Shown here: positions 28,701 to 42,419 of the stretch, piece after piece | How positions within the stretch are numbered: position 1 is the stretch's first letter | Layout of the letters: every line of letters starts with the position of its first letter | Assembly (NCBI GenBank): GCA_002943765.1 | Contig: PQWQ01000037.1 | Coordinates: 62,001-126,000 of the forward strand | Direction: 5' to 3' | Length of the DNA: 64,000 bases | Source: Psoroptes ovis | Lineage: Eukaryota; Arthropoda; Arachnida; Sarcoptiformes; Psoroptidae | Notes under the pieces: model-generated | Told to the model about the DNA's origin: nothing | The model's database searches: none | What the model saw: the letters and a program-made list of their open reading frames with translations, nothing else | Made by a program: the position numbers and the translations under genes

Positions 28701-31700
28701 TTTTCAATAAAATACAGTTCAATATTTTTGAATTCAAATAATATTTGATACATTTGAATCAAATAAACAAAGTTTTTGAGTGTTATGTTTCACATCACAA
28801 TTGTCTTATGAGTAAACTTATTAGGATTTCTTTTTTATTTTAGTAGTTAGTCGAGCCAAGAAACACAGAATTTTGCAACAGAAAATAGAATAGAATAGAA
28901 AAGAATTTTCCACTTTCATAATGCCAGTAAGCAAAGAAACAAGGAAATGTCTGTTTAAAAATATATCTAAGAAATTATTTAAAAATAAACATTTGTATGG
29001 TTATCATGTGAATCAATGATGAATAGATTCTAGTGTAAGAACATTTATAAACTTCTTTGATGATTCATATATTTTTCCAGAGAATTTATTGAAATGATCA
29101 AAGTGAAAAATGAAAAATAAATAACAAAACAAAAACAATAAACAAAATTCAAAAATAAATATTAGGCTGTCCGAAAAGTTTTGGCCGATTTTCATGAACA
29201 ACTCTATTCGATTAAGCCGAATGAACTTTTCGAACAATTTAATACATGTAATGATAAATCATCGAACAATAAAAGAGAAAAAAATATATGTGATCAAAGT
29301 GTGTGTATAACCATATATTTATGGAAGAAATGAAGAATATAATTATATTCAAAGGAGGAGTACTACAATCAAATATATTGTGTGTGGATTATCAATTTTT
29401 GAAAATCAAAATGATAAAATAATGAATCATTCTTAGTTTGGCTAGATAAATCGAATAAAATGAGAAAAAGTTTTACTTAAAGAAAAACAGATATTAAAAA
29501 TTAAATTTCAAAAAGAAATCAATTGATATGATTTTAAATAATAAATTAACAGTGATTGATTTGGGGATATTTGAATCATTTTGATTTATTCAGTTGAAAT
29601 TTGAGTCATAAATATTTGAATTAAATTTAATGATTCATCATCGTAGAAATAAATAAAGTCGATTCGCATAATATCGATTCGATTGAAATGAAATGAATGC
29701 AAAAAAACAAATCAAAATATAAGGAAGAGAAATCATTGAACAAAATAATAATAATTGATTTTAATAAATGCTAATAATGTCGGGTTAATAATTTAAAATC
29801 ATCGATGATTGAATGATGAGCAATGATTCATCGATTCAATCGAAGAATATCGAAATACATTTTGATATTTTTGAATCGAATAACATGAATATTTAATTTG
29901 TTTAATTACTAATCAATGACAGAACAAATCAGTGCTAATATTCGAATGCGGTTAAAATAAAACAAAACAAAAAATATATGTGTCACTTGCCAGGGGCATG
30001 TTCATTCAATTAGAATTGAATTTCATCAAATAATTCACCATATTTTGCTTAAGAAAATTTTCTGAAGCAAAATGAATACAATCATAAATTTGTTTGCAGT
30101 AATAATGATGTGAATTGCCATTCAAAGATTTGAAAATCGTTTACTTTTTCTTTTAAAAAAAAGTTATTTGTCGCAATGTCGCAAGCGAATGTCTGATTGA
30201 AATCTTAAGTTTTCTTAAGCAAATAAAGAAAGAAAAAATAAAGAAATAGGCAAAGATAATCGACAATTTTTATCAGGTTTTTTTGTTGAAGGATTATGAT
30301 GACCTACAAATCAAATATTTTGACATATTTTTGATTAGTTTATATTTTGTGAGAAATTATTACATATTTCAATTATTATTTACGATCGAAAGACATGAAT
30401 GTATTCAAATATTTCCATCATTTGATCACATAATCGATACAGAAATCAAATACGAATTAAAAATCAAATCAAATTCAATCAAACATTACCATTCAATTGC
30501 AATCGATGTTGTAGTAGATAGATATTATCAATTAATAAGATTAATAATAATTATCATTAAAATAAAAAAACTTGAGGCAATCGAAAGCTAATTAATTAAT
30601 GAATTTTCATTCATTAATGACGCAGACAAATGGCATCGAATCAATCGAAAAAAATGAACAATATTTCAATCATAATTAGCGTACAACACAACGTTATCAT
30701 TTGTATTTGATTAGATTTGAATAAATGTATATGCTTCTACTTTATAATTAAAACAAATAATTTCATATTAAACAGAAACAAACATTAAATTTTATTAATT
30801 TCTATCAAATCATTTCTGTGCTTTTGTAATTTTAAGAAAATTTTTTTTCTTTAAAATTAAGCTGTCAAATTGGCTTTAAGACATGAAAATGTTGATTCAA
30901 ATATAAAAATCGAATCCGGTGGTCTCAGCAATAATAATCATCATTATTATCAACTCGATATTTGTCGTCAAGATAATGTGTACAAACACACTGGTAAGCA
31001 GAAAACATAAAAAAAGCACAGCAGGGCCTAAGACATTTTATTGTTTTTATTTTCATTTCATTCATTAATTTTCTTGTTTAAAATCGAATTTTTGAAATAT
31101 CGAAATGGTCAATCATTGGTCAAGTTAATTGATATATTTTCGCCAAATGAATTTGGCCAGTCATAAAACCATAATGATCATTTTCGAAAGCGAAAAAAAC
31201 CCATGTATTTATTGATTTGAAGCAGCACTGAATTTCAATTCATTTTCACATGTACACATTGGTGGTCTAATATATTCCAATTCAAAAAAAATCATAGAAA
31301 TCTATCAATCAAACGAGTTGAAAATTGAAAAATCTCTCATTTCTCTCATTTAAGTAATTAGTAATATTACTACAGAATTATGAAGAAATAAAGGCGAAAA
31401 TTACTCGAAAAATAGCTAAGAAAAAAAATAAGAAAAACTAGAGGCAAATATATTCACAGAAAGATATGTGAATACAGGGTTTAAAGTTTTAATTCGTTGT
31501 TTTAAAATTGAATTTCGTAATTTTAAAATCTGAAATTTCATTCAAAACTACGAAAATTAACTTTAAAATTCTGAATAAAAACTTGAAACCCTGTAAATAT
31601 TTAAAATAAAAAACCGAATGGATGGCCGAATAACACAACACCAGTAGTGTCATTTGCTTATGTTTTTTGGGATTTAGTGTAAAATATTCACAAGGCAATC

Positions 31701-34700
31701 GATTACAAATTTTTGGGCCATAATAATTATTTGGGATTTTTTTTGACATTTTAGGATTCGGTTGTTTGACACATCATTAATTAATGATGAATGTATTTGT
31801 ATTTGTTTTTTCATTTCTTATTTTTCTTAAGAAAAAAAAATCGTCTTCATTTTTCCTTATTTTTCCAAATATGTCCAATATTGCTACTACTCGAACTTGC
31901 TTGTTCATATTAGTGATCAAATATCAATCAACGAAATGGAATTTGGCCTAATTTTTCTTTTTTTCAAATGTAACAGGACCTAATATGAACGGTATCGTTT
32001 TTAAATACTGACACACTGTCAACGGTCATCGATAATGGATCGTCGTTGAAGTAACAAAAATAAAAAAATCATGATTGACCTTAGTTATTTGACACCGAGT
32101 GTGAAAGGAAAATCATTTTCCACCACAACAAAAGTGGAAAATGATTCAATAAGTACATAGAAAAGAGCTAAAAAAACCTCAAAGAAACCAAATCTACGAA
32201 TCGATATATTCCATCATTCAATATTTAATAATAAATTTCATTTGGGAATGAATTGCAAAATTATTATAAATAAATGAAAACGGAAAAATAAATCAAAATC
32301 AATCAATCAATTGAATTGAATTCAGAAAAATTTTCGTTTTAGATTTATTTAATAATAAAAATAATAAATTAATTGAATCTATTTTGAATTATTTCAAACA
32401 AATATGAAGAGACTATAGAACCAATGACAGCCTTAGACGACAATGACCTGAATCAATTGTATTAATTTTCTTCTTTTTTTTTGATGAATGTGAATACGAA
32501 AATAGAAAAATAAACAACTCCTCAAAGTTGAATATATTGTCACTTGAATTATTTGAATATTTGAAACAAAAGTTTTAAGACAATTGACCAAATACATTCA
32601 AATGAAATTAAATTGATGTAAGAAAATAATGAATAATTAATTTTACAAATCTATGAATGGTAAAATTTCAACGAATTTCAATCTGATTCTTATGAATGCT
32701 TATGTAAGAATTTCGCTCTGAGATTCCCCATTACAAATTAAAAGGCTTGAATAGATTGAATACATGCAAATATTTGCAACAAATTATCATTCATCGAATA
32801 TGTATTGAAATGAATTTTACAATAAAGCTTCATGCTTGCAATGTAAACTTGCATGCATGCTTACACAGACATTGAACGATGAATCATCATCGCTGTTTTT
32901 TTTCAGTTTGGGCGTCATTTCAAAATAATAATGATATAAAAATCATAAAGGCATAAGGCTAAAGATTTAATAATAATTATTATTATAATCGAAAATAATA
33001 AACATAATCGAATGAGTCATATATTATTATTATATAGATAGATAATGATGGCTGGTTATTTAAGAAAATGAAAAAAAAACTATCATAAAGAAAGGGTTAT
33101 GTTCTTTCGCATACGCATCTATAGCCTTGAAATAATTTTACATTCAAAAAATCATTTAATATATGGAAACACAATGAATTGAGAAGAGGAATCAAAGTTA
33201 AACTGGATAAAATTCTATTCAGTATCATTATACACATATAGATTTCCACAGAAATAGCATTTATATCGATTGACTGAATCAAGATAATAATTTAAGAACG
33301 ATAATAAAACCTCACAAACCTTCAATAATGATAAAAGCGTGACTATGAATAGGTAATGTATATCCACATTATTAAATATAAATTCATACATGTAAATTTG
33401 AATGAAAAAAAAAATCGAGAATTTCATAGTTCAACCATTCGATGAATTCAATCATCATAATCAATCACACAATTGAACCATAGTTGAGCTAAATATTATT
33501 CAAAACCAATCAAAATACCAATGAGCATTGATTTTTAGATTTTTATTCTGATTATAAAAGAATATCATTGATAATATTAATGTATAATCAGAACAAACCC
33601 AAGCAATAGACCATGAATTAATGAAAATAATAATAAAATAAAGATTGCATTTTCAAATGGCAATATATGCATAATGAAATAATGACAACAATGTTGTTGA
33701 CATCATTAATGTATGGTCAAAAAAGAGAGATTATCATTTATTGTTCTTAGTTTTTGATTTTTGGAAAATAGAAATCGATAATGATGATGATGGGGTTATA
33801 GAAAATTATTAAAATTGATTTCTTTTTGAATTTTTTTCCCGAAGATCAATTACAACATTGTATTCGAGGAAAAATATTGAGAAAATAAGTTACTTTGAAT
33901 GCTTTTGATTGTTGAAAAAAAATTATTTAAAGACAAATTTGATTTAATGTATACATCTATAGTCTTACAAAAATCACACATTCTTTGTGTGTATTTGTGT
34001 TTGAACCTTGACATTAATCAAGATTTATTGGCTCTAGAATTATTGTTGAAAATGATAAAAGAAATGAAAAAATAAAAATCTAATCTATTTTTGAAAAAAC
34101 AACATCCTTATTTCATTCATAAGTGATAATAATAAACTGAAATATTTAAAACCTGAACTGACAAGCAGAAAAAAAAATTCCATTATTTTCATTCATAACA
34201 ATTGAAACTTGTGATTTCTAAATTGATGATGATGATGAAAAAAATTGATGAGTAGAAAGATATAAATACAAAGCTCAATACATTTTAGACTGTCAAAGGT
34301 AGTATTATTTTGAGCTTTTGAATGTGAATATGACTGTCTAAGATAATAGTGTAAATCCATTTGGTATATTTTTGAAAAATGAACTATGAAATACTTTTGT
34401 TTTCGCATTGATTCATTCATTTCATTTGATTTGATTTTTTGTCAAAAATCATTTTGACAAAAAAAATCAATCAATCATTCGATTGCTGATAATAATTGAA
34501 TTTATCATTATAATTATTATGATTAGACAATCAATTTCAAAGCGAAATTGAAATTCATTCACCCCTTTACTTGCTTATCAATGCATATTATGAACACACA
34601 TATTCAATATAAGAAATCCTTCAAGACAATGACCAAAAATCTTGAGAAAAATTAAAATGAAAAGAATAAATCTTTGGATCATTGACTCAATCGAAATCTT

Positions 34701-37700
34701 TTTGGTGTAAATATGAATTGGAAATAAATTAAAATTTCTCAAAAAATGATGTCTTAGAAATAATACTACCTCGATTTGTGCGTGATTTTTCAAAACACAC
34801 AGAGATAATCGAGATATGAATGATTTTGTTGTTTCAATGAGATTATCATTACAAGGCTATAACTACATAATTGAGTTTTAGTTTTTTCGATGTTAGCCAG
34901 CCATCTCTCTCACATTCAATTCAATATCAAATCAGATAAATACAACAATCACTACAAACTACAAAACTTTCAATCGTATTTGATCCGTTTTTGACCGTCA
35001 CTACCTACAGCAATAGCAGCAGTAGTAAGCCGACAAACACAATCAAAAATCTTATTTTAGATGAAATTATGAAAAAAATGAAATACATAATTCAAATTCC
35101 TTGCATACCTTTCATGATTTTCGGCTTTGTTTCAATTTAAATTTTCAAAGGTAGTAGAGGTATTGGATTATGCAATGTGATAATGTTAAGATTGGAAATC
35201 TAAAAAATTCAATCATATAATGACACTTGAAATTGTTATTACGGATAACAAATTCAGTATTTCAGTATATTTCTTCGACACATATGACAAACCAAAATTT
35301 TGAATTTGAATTGTTAATTTGAAAAATTGTAAAAAGAATAATAAAATAAATGACACATTCTTTTTTAGAAATGAAATGAAAAGGTCGTCGTCATTGAATA
35401 TTTTAATAAATAATAACAATTGCAAACAAACAATAACAATAATAAAAGAAAATCATTAATGTTTAGGTTGTTCGAAAAGTTTTTGCCGATTTTCATGAAC
35501 AACTCTATCGATCAAGCCGAATGAATTTTTTGGACAACCATTAATATGGGAAGCATAGAAATTAATATTTGAAATGCCTTTATTGTTTGTGGCTATAGTT
35601 CAAATGATGCTGCATAATAAAAAACAAGATCATTTGATAAACACATGTAGCACATAACATCGACAACAATAGCAGCAGCAGCAGCAGGAGTTCAATTATT
35701 TCAACGCACAGGATGTTCGTTGAAATTTTTTGGAATTCATTCATTCAATGATTTAAAAATGTCTAATTTGATTTTATTTTCGAGATAAGAAATTTACATC
35801 CGAAAGATTTAAGCATTATACAACAATAATCATCACTATGTGTATTGGATTTATTCAATTAATATTCGTGTCTTGAGAATATATTGAAAATTGGCAAGAA
35901 AAATCTTAAAGAAGAAATTGTCATTGGTTTTTTGATTGTTTGCAACGAATGAATATAAAAACGAAATAAAATCATTCAAATCGACTGAAATTTAGATATT
36001 TATGAATAGTTTCTTAAAAAGGTTCAAAAATTAATTAATGCTAATTAATTCAAGTTGAATTGAATTGTTGTTGTTGTCAAGTCATAAAACTGAAAAACTA
36101 AGATTTTGAATCAGCCAAAAATAGCAAAAGTTACCAGAAAATTTTTGAAAATACAATAGAATGGTATGATAATTTGGCTGGATGAATAAATAGGCTTTGG
36201 TTGTGGATATCACGCAATTTGCGGGGAAAAAATTTTCAAATAAAATTTGAAATGAATGCATCGCTTTGAATGTAACAAAACAATGATAGCCATAACAATA
36301 TGAGAATATCATTCATTTTACATGTTTGAAAGGAATTCTGCTATGAACCGAACAAAACAAGGGAGAAAATTACCGGAAAGAAATTCTTAAATCCAAAATT
36401 TCACATGAATAAGAGATATTGATAAAAGTGATAGTAATGGTGTTTTTGGTGTGTCTATTTTCAATTGTAGGAATTCAAATTTCATTGATTTATATTCAAA
36501 GTCAATCGACGAATATATTTGAATATGAAATATGAATGTATTGAAATTCAAAATCCATATTTTCTTATCACTTTCAAAGTAAATCGATCAACGCCAACGG
36601 TTATTTTACACAGAAAAATAAATAAATAAATAATTTCACTGAATAAAATATTTTCGAATTAAATACTTTTCGAATAAATGATACAATAATCTTACAATGA
36701 AAATACAGGTAATCAAAACATTTTTAATTAATGAATGCAAGCGGTATCGAACGCAAATGGGCCTTGAATAATAATTCAATTAGAGAAATATTTAAATATT
36801 TGACAATTATATCAGCAGAATTTTGAAATATGCTTGACAATTAGCCATTTTCAAAATTAAAAATTCCAAAAATACATTATTTGAACAGATAAAAGTATGA
36901 GTAATATCAAAGCAAACACATTGATAACAAACATTATTTCAATTCAAAAGAAAAAGATGCACAAATGGAATAATGAAAATTAGTATCAGTACAAAGAATC
37001 TAATCAGCATTGAAAATATGGCAAAAAAAATTTGAATATCTAAATCCGGAGAGAATTTTCTATTACGGGTATTCTATTCCATAAAACAACATTCCAACAC
37101 CAAATGCGACCCAGAAGTCATCAAAGGAATTAAACCATACACATTCTCATCTGTGAATCGTCATTAATAATGGATATTTCACCAATTCACTTGAAAAATA
37201 TGAATAAAACCAAATGAAACTACAACTGCAATTAAAATAACTAATTATTTGGACAAAAAATGTGGACAAAATCCAACAAAATTTTGCATTTTTTCATGTT
37301 ATTAAAATTATCAAAATAAAAGATTCTTGGAAATTCATACTAATAAAATCGAATTGGATTTGCTCAATTGTACGATAATGGCTCAATGGCAAATCATTGA
37401 TTTCATTATTAAGAAACAAAATCAAATTGATCTGAAATAAATGTACATCGATATGGTTTTTTTCTTGGGTGAAATGATCTTCCACAGGAGCGATCGATAA
37501 TAAATGGATATTTTTTTTTCAATTTGAAAATAACAAATTCAATTTCAAGCTCGGAGCTTCGATAATATGATTTTACATGCAAATATATTAACGGTAGAAT
37601 GAATTTCTAAGAAAAATTTATGGAAATTCACTGTTTTACCTTCAGAAAAAATAATAATTTGATCAAATAACCGAATCAAATAATTTCGATCAAAAACATA

Positions 37701-40514
37701 AATCAAAATTTCCCTTATGGTATTTCAATCATATATGAATGAAATACCAATGCAATATTATCGATTTGTTAAGCTTTTATTATAAAAAAAGATGAGTAAA
37801 AGCATTCAATTTAAACAAAAAAAAAAAAAAAAATTTCAACCTTTTCATAGAGATATACATTCACTAATTTATTTAAATTGACCAAACCCTTATGAGATGA
37901 ATTTTTAAATTATGATTAAAAAATGTGAAATTGTAGAGTAAACAAATAAACAAACAAACAAAAATCTCATCATTCATTGATCAATTTCATTCATTCATTC
38001 ATTCAATTATTTTATGGTCTAAAATTTAAATTACCTTCATTTGTAACGAGATTTTGTTGATGTGAATGAATGAATGATGCTCAATTTTAACCAAAAAACT
38101 AATCGAATGTCGATGCAAAACATTCCTAAACGACCAATGATCAATTATCATCACTATTTTTTTTTCACAAAAAACCAAAACAAACAATTTGAACTTTGAC
38201 CTATTCAAAATACGGTAAATTATACAAAAGGATATTATACAATTCTTTCACCTTTCTTTCAATTTTTTTTCTCTTCTTTCTTTTTAAAAAAATTTGATTC
38301 AGGTCATTATCATTTTAGGGTTTGAAAGGTCAATATTCTTTGATGATGCGCATAGAGGAATTACTTAAGAAAATGTAACAAAAGCAGTGTTTGAATGATT
38401 GATCTTTGAATTGAAATACAAGTTGTTTTATTGATACAAACTCAATTGAATTTAATTGATTGATTTAGAAGAAATGAAGAAATTGAGATAATCATTACGG
38501 GGAAAACACATTGACTGTAACTACAGATACAAATGAAATAATATGAAATCGAAAAATTCGACAATCATTTTCAAATACAATAATTATATGATGGAGTAGG
38601 ACAAAAATTGATTAAAATTTCAATTTCTTAACACTAAGTTTATGCTTTTGAACCTGATACAATTAATTTAACATTCTGATATTCTGAGACCGAAAAGATT
38701 CAAGTCATATTCATTGAGAATGCATTAATTTTCAAATAGAAATCTATAACCCTTTTATTCGAAACACTTTCGAATGACTAATCGAAAAAAACACAAATAC
38801 AAATAGACACAATGCACATTTGAATTTGATTAATTTGTTTTTGCAAAACATGATATTCAATTCAATACAATTAACCAGCGATAAATGTTCATGTGCGGTC
38901 GATCTGGTCAATTTTCTCAATTTATTTCAATTTTTTGTTAGCAAAAACTTATTCGGAAAAATAATACCCAGAATGCAATTGGATATCATTATTCGGGGAA
39001 AAAACAAAAATGATTTATGATGCAAATCATCATCATATGCAAATGGTTTTCAAAGAATTTTGGTTTTTAAATGGAAAATTTTCGATTTTTAGCAAAAAAA
39101 CTTTCAAATGTTCACGGAATCAATTCAATCAATTTAATATATTCTCAACTTGTCGAACAGATTTTTCTCATTTTTTGAATGAATGATCAAAATCAAACAA
39201 AATTTGAAGGATTATTTTTGAATAATTTCAATCAAATATTATAAAAGATTCTTAGCCTCAAAAATTTTCAACTACTGAAACTTTCGATCAATTTGATTGA
39301 TGTGTAATCGATTAGAATTGTGTTTAGTGGTTTTTTTAAAAATACTTTTTACAGGATTTCAAGTTTTAATTCAGGGTTTTAAAATTGATTTTCGTAGTTT
39401 TAAAATTAAATTTCGTAATTTCACTGTTCAAAATTGCATTCAAAACTACGAAAATCAACTTGAAAACTATAAAAATTAATTTTAAAACTACGAATTAAAA
39501 CTTGAAACCTTGTAAATGATATATTTGCAACTAATTGCAATCAATATTTAAATGAAAAGGCATACATAATATGTGATGAATTGAAAATTTCAAATTGTAA
39601 ATTCCATCAAAGTAAACAAAATAGAATTTGAATTGAAAGTAAATGACTAAATGGTTGAGTTAACCATAAAAATCTGTATTTTTTAAATTAAAGAAAACAT
39701 TTCTACTCACATTCCAGAATGTTGATGAATTTCTTGATGCTGCTGCTTTGCTTTGATGGTGTTGTTGTTGTTGATAATTAATTTTCAATAGCTTTGATGC
39801 AAAAGAATTGGATGAAATGGAAAAATTCGATGATGATGGAATTTTATTTTGTTGATTAATTATTGAAGAATTATAGCTTTTAGACGATTGTGGTATTTGT
39901 GATTGATTAAAATCACTTTCGTTATTTTGATCTAATTCAAATGATGCTTCAGATGGTGATGATGTTGATGAATCGGATAAATCAGATGATTCGGTTGTTG
40001 TTGGTTCACGAGGTAATATCTCTGATTGGTGGTTTAGTTTTAGTTTAACACAATTGTTCGATTTATTCAATGGATTAATTTGATAATGATATTTATTCGA
40101 ACGATTCGGATTCGAACGTTTATGATAACGTTTAGGTTTATTATTATTATTATTTTCAGTTAAACTATAATGTTTACATCGATGAGGTTTTTGATTGTTT
40201 GAATTATTCAAAATACATTTACCATCATGATCATGATCATAGATAGCATCACTCGAAGATGATGAGGAAAATTTATTATTATTAGAACAAATATTGACTG
40301 ATGAATCATCGAATGATGATGAATATATTTTTGAATGTTGTTTTGAATATTCAAGTTGTTTATTATTGGTGGAAATAGCTTTAGGTGATGGCAAAAAGGG
40401 GCTATTCTTTTTGAAAATATTATTGTCGATTGTCGATAATGAATTTGATGTTTTCGAACAGGATGGTTGATGTTGTTGTTGATTGATATCGGCCTTTATC
40501 TCGACATTGCTCAT
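16750..40514 (-). CDS. spri: sprint/RIN-type Rab5 guanine-nucleotide exchange factor (SH2-VPS9-RA)
   Basis: Six minus-strand exons keep one frame: 39711-40514, 25350-26301, 24173-24900, 20584-21453, 18026-20529 and 16750-17947 (about 2351 residues). The last three give the identity. The SH2 domain (WYLPHINRATVVHYLQGK ... FIVRQSSKPNTM, phosphotyrosine-binding Arg) spans the exon 4/5 junction. Proline-rich SH3 ligands follow (PPPLPPKNP, PPPVPPRN). The VPS9 exchange domain has DDLLPMLVYVIV and GEGSYYLTVLSSAI, and a Ras-association domain is at the C-terminus. RIN/sprint proteins link tyrosine-kinase and Ras signals to Rab5 activation on early endosomes. Exons 1-3 are low-complexity Asn/Ser/Gln/Asp sequence with no known domain. 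They join in phase, but their membership is inferred. The ATG at 40514 (MSNVEIKAD) is preferred because the frame upstream of it looks non-coding. An alternative ATG at 24919 would give a shorter form. Confidence 0.85.
21865..21947 (+). mobile_element. mariner-like MITE, subfamily A (diverged)
   Basis: The left arm TAAGGGTTGTCCTGAAAG and right arm CTTTTCGGACAACCCAA are inverted. The centre is itself palindromic (TTTTTGTCAATTTTCTAATTGACAAAAA). It lies in the sprint intron between exons 3 and 4. Confidence 0.75.
23031..23192 (+). mobile_element. CAGGG-type 161-bp palindromic MITE
   Basis: Flanked by TA on both sides (23029-30 and 23193-94). The ends CAAGGTTTCAAGTTTTAATT and AAAACTTGAAACCCTG are inverted, with internal repeats of CGTAGTTTT and its complement AAAACTACG. 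It lies in the sprint intron between exons 3 and 4. Confidence 0.82.
26546..26625 (-). mobile_element. mariner-like MITE, subfamily A, inverted orientation
   Basis: Exactly 80 bp: left end TTAGATTGTCCGAAAAG, right end CTTATCGGACAACCTAA, and an internal GCCGATTATATGGTAGAAAA core in reverse orientation. It lies 245 bp upstream of sprint exon 2. Confidence 0.85.
28463..28591 (+). mobile_element. CAGGG-type palindromic MITE, internally deleted
   Basis: It begins CAGCAGAGTTTCAAGTTTTG and ends AAAACTAAACCCTG, with CGTAGTTTT and AAAACTACG arms. At about 129 bp it is shorter than the 161-bp type, through loss of part of the right half. The left boundary is uncertain by a few bases. Confidence 0.72.
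29162..29242 (+). mobile_element. mariner-like MITE, subfamily B
   Basis: Left end TTAGGCTGTCCGAAAAGTT and right end AACTTTTCGAACAATTTAA. The core AACTCTATTCGATTAAGCCG defines subfamily B. Inverted complementarity is limited to about 19 bp at each end. Confidence 0.8.
30862..30993 (+). other. Exon-like open segment on + strand (orphan exon candidate)
   Basis: A pyrimidine-rich tract and an AG at 30860-30861 precede a 132-nt segment, which is followed by GTAAGC at 30994. One frame is fully open (VKLALRHENVDSNIKIESGG, then QLDICRQDNVYKHTG). Codon choice and GC are more gene-like than in the surroundings. The length is a multiple of three with a phase-1 junction at both ends, as in a cassette exon. 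No partner exon is recognised on this strand nearby. It could be an exon of an unrecognised nested gene, a degenerate remnant, or chance. Confidence 0.35.
31475..31593 (+). mobile_element. CAGGG-type palindromic MITE, internally deleted
   Basis: TA-flanked (31473-74 and 31594-95). It starts CAGGGTTTAAAGTTTTAATT and ends AAAACTTGAAACCCTG, 119 bp. Part of the centre is missing relative to the 161-bp copies. Confidence 0.8.
35463..35543 (+). mobile_element. mariner-like MITE, subfamily B
   Basis: Left end TTAGGTTGTTCGAAAAGTT, core AACTCTATCGATCAAGCCG, and right end TTTTTTGGACAACCATTAA. About 81 bp, in the large sprint intron. Confidence 0.8.
39352..39512 (+). mobile_element. CAGGG-type 161-bp palindromic MITE
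   Basis: TA-flanked (39350-51 and 39513-14). It starts CAGGATTTCAAGTTTTAATT and ends AAAACTTGAAACCTTG, exactly 161 bp, with internal CGTAGTTTT and AAAACTACG motifs. It sits about 200 bp downstream of the sprint exon 1 donor. Confidence 0.83.
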
Positions 40515-42419
40515 GTCGATCTTATTTTGGGTTGAATATGTTTGTTTTGATATTCGAATTACGATTAATATGAAGATTTGAATGTGATTTATGTTTGCGC
40601 TGGTAAGACTATTCCACAAATCAAAAATCAGATGCAGGTTTGTCCGTCAGGTTGAATTATGATCTATTGTTTTTGAAACTCGATCGAATATAAACAATAG
40701 CCCTCAAATAAAAAAATGCAACTGGAATTGATATTTACGCAGAATCTACCCTGAATATTACCGGTATCATATTTGATGATAATACACACACAAAAAATGC
40801 AAAAATCAAGTAACAATAGATTTCAATTGGAGAAAATTCAATCTTCAAGAAAATAATAATTCACCAATTCTAAATACGGATTTTATCAAGCCTTGGGGCA
40901 ATAATTGTAGGTGAATTATTATTTCACAAAATTCACAATCAAAGATTCAATATTTATAAGGTGATGCAGCACAACAACACACACATAATTTTTACGGATG
41001 ATCATGACTTGCGTGTAGTGTTTTCGAATGATAAATAACGGAATCATTGATTTAATTTGTTTCAATGCTACTACTTGGGTCCCAACACATTTGATGATCG
41101 AGAAATGTTTCGTATTCGAAAATTTTGTATTTGTTTCATTCATCAAATAGAGTAATGCACCACGATCATATCGTGCATAATGCAGATATATTCAACTTTG
41201 GGAAAATTTTCACCATTCCATCAAAATGGATGCTTCGGCAACATATTGAATAGTGATTCGAGTCGTCGTCGTCGTTTTACGATGTTTCTATATTTATTTG
41301 ATTAAATTTGGTGGATGAATTTTCCCGTTTCCGTTAGCAGTATTTGTTGGTCGGTTGGTTTGTTTGTTTAAGTCTATAGTTTGCTACCTCATTTTGATTT
41401 TGATTCGATTTTGATTGTTGTAGAAGCATTCAAAGTTGTTCGGACGATTCATCCGCTTTATGGGACCAAATTTTTTCTTTGATTCGATTCGACGCTTTTT
41501 ACAAATTTTCATCTTTGCATAAAGGTTGTTGTTGGTCGGGGCCGCCTGAACAATAAGGGAAAAATAATACCTATCAAACAAGGTCCATAATAAAAGAAAA
41601 TAATCAAATTTTCCATGTCAGCTCTGGAAAAATGTGACAGATGTTCGATGATGGAATGAAATGAAATAAAATGACCCACCAATGGCCAATCAATGAGAGC
41701 CATTAATTGATCAATTTGAATTGATTGTTGAATGAATAAATGAATGAATGAATAAATAAAATTTTTGAATGCATTATTTTTTTTTTCGTTCGGTTCAATT
41801 GTTGTTGACCCTCGACTAAATGTGTCATTTTCAATAGTAAAAGTTATAACAATAGAAATTTGGGACCATCATACATCCTGAGTCTGTCATTTTTGTTCAA
41901 TTTTGTTCAATTGCATAAATTAAACGAAATTCCATTCTCAGAAATTAATAAATTGAGCAAACATTCCCTTCTTTAAATGTTAAACGCGTGCATATTAATT
42001 TCGGGGAAAATAATTAGAGCAAATTGAAATTGTTGTCGCAAATGATTTCGAATAAAAAATTCTTACAGCTCCATAAAGCCATATTAATTTATCAGTTGAT
42101 CATTGATGAAAATAAAGATTTTGATTCGATTTAATGCATTATTCACGATTGAAGATCATTATAAATAATGTTCTTGAAGGAAATTAATTTAATTCATGTT
42201 TTAAAATCATAAAAAAACTGTAAACAATCCAAATCATAATTTTAATGGAGCACGTGTGGCCATCTTTCGAACGATCTGGTGAACTAAAAAAATCTATTTA
42301 AACATTGACAAGACATTGTCATGTTAAAATAGTTTAATTCAAAATTTTTGTTTGCTGCGAAAACTTTTTACCTGTCATTCATCCTTAAACTGGCGACTTC
42401 ATATTAAAAAAAAACGAAA
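40515..42419. other. Divergent upstream region of sprint and the 42420 gene
   Basis: This 1.9-kb gap should hold the sprint promoter and 5' leader (minus) and the promoter of the unknown plus-strand gene. A TCGTCGTCGTCGT tract lies near 41261-41276. Several short ORFs look non-coding. No mobile element was recognised. Confidence 0.45.

Larger units (their letters stand above)
26302..39710 (-). other. Large intron of sprint (13.4 kb)
   Basis: The intron lies between the exon 1 donor (GTGAGT, complement at 39705-39710) and the exon 2 acceptor at 26302. It is AT-rich and holds three mariner-like MITEs, three 161-bp-type MITEs and one plus-strand exon-like segment (30862-30993). No other coding sequence is convincing. 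The stretches 36000-38800 and 31700-35400 show nothing beyond AT-rich simple sequence. Confidence 0.6.

Noticed and set aside
30283..30591. 102-codon Ile/Tyr-rich plus-strand ORF
   Set aside because: Composition matches the AT-rich background; it begins at a non-ATG codon and resembles no family.
38930..38965. GCAAAAACTTATTCGG, resembling one MITE arm
   Set aside because: No matching second arm or terminal TTAGGTTG within 100 bp; probably chance.
39297..39479. 60-codon ORF with FKI/FRS-like repeats
   Set aside because: It is the translated 161-bp MITE, not a gene.
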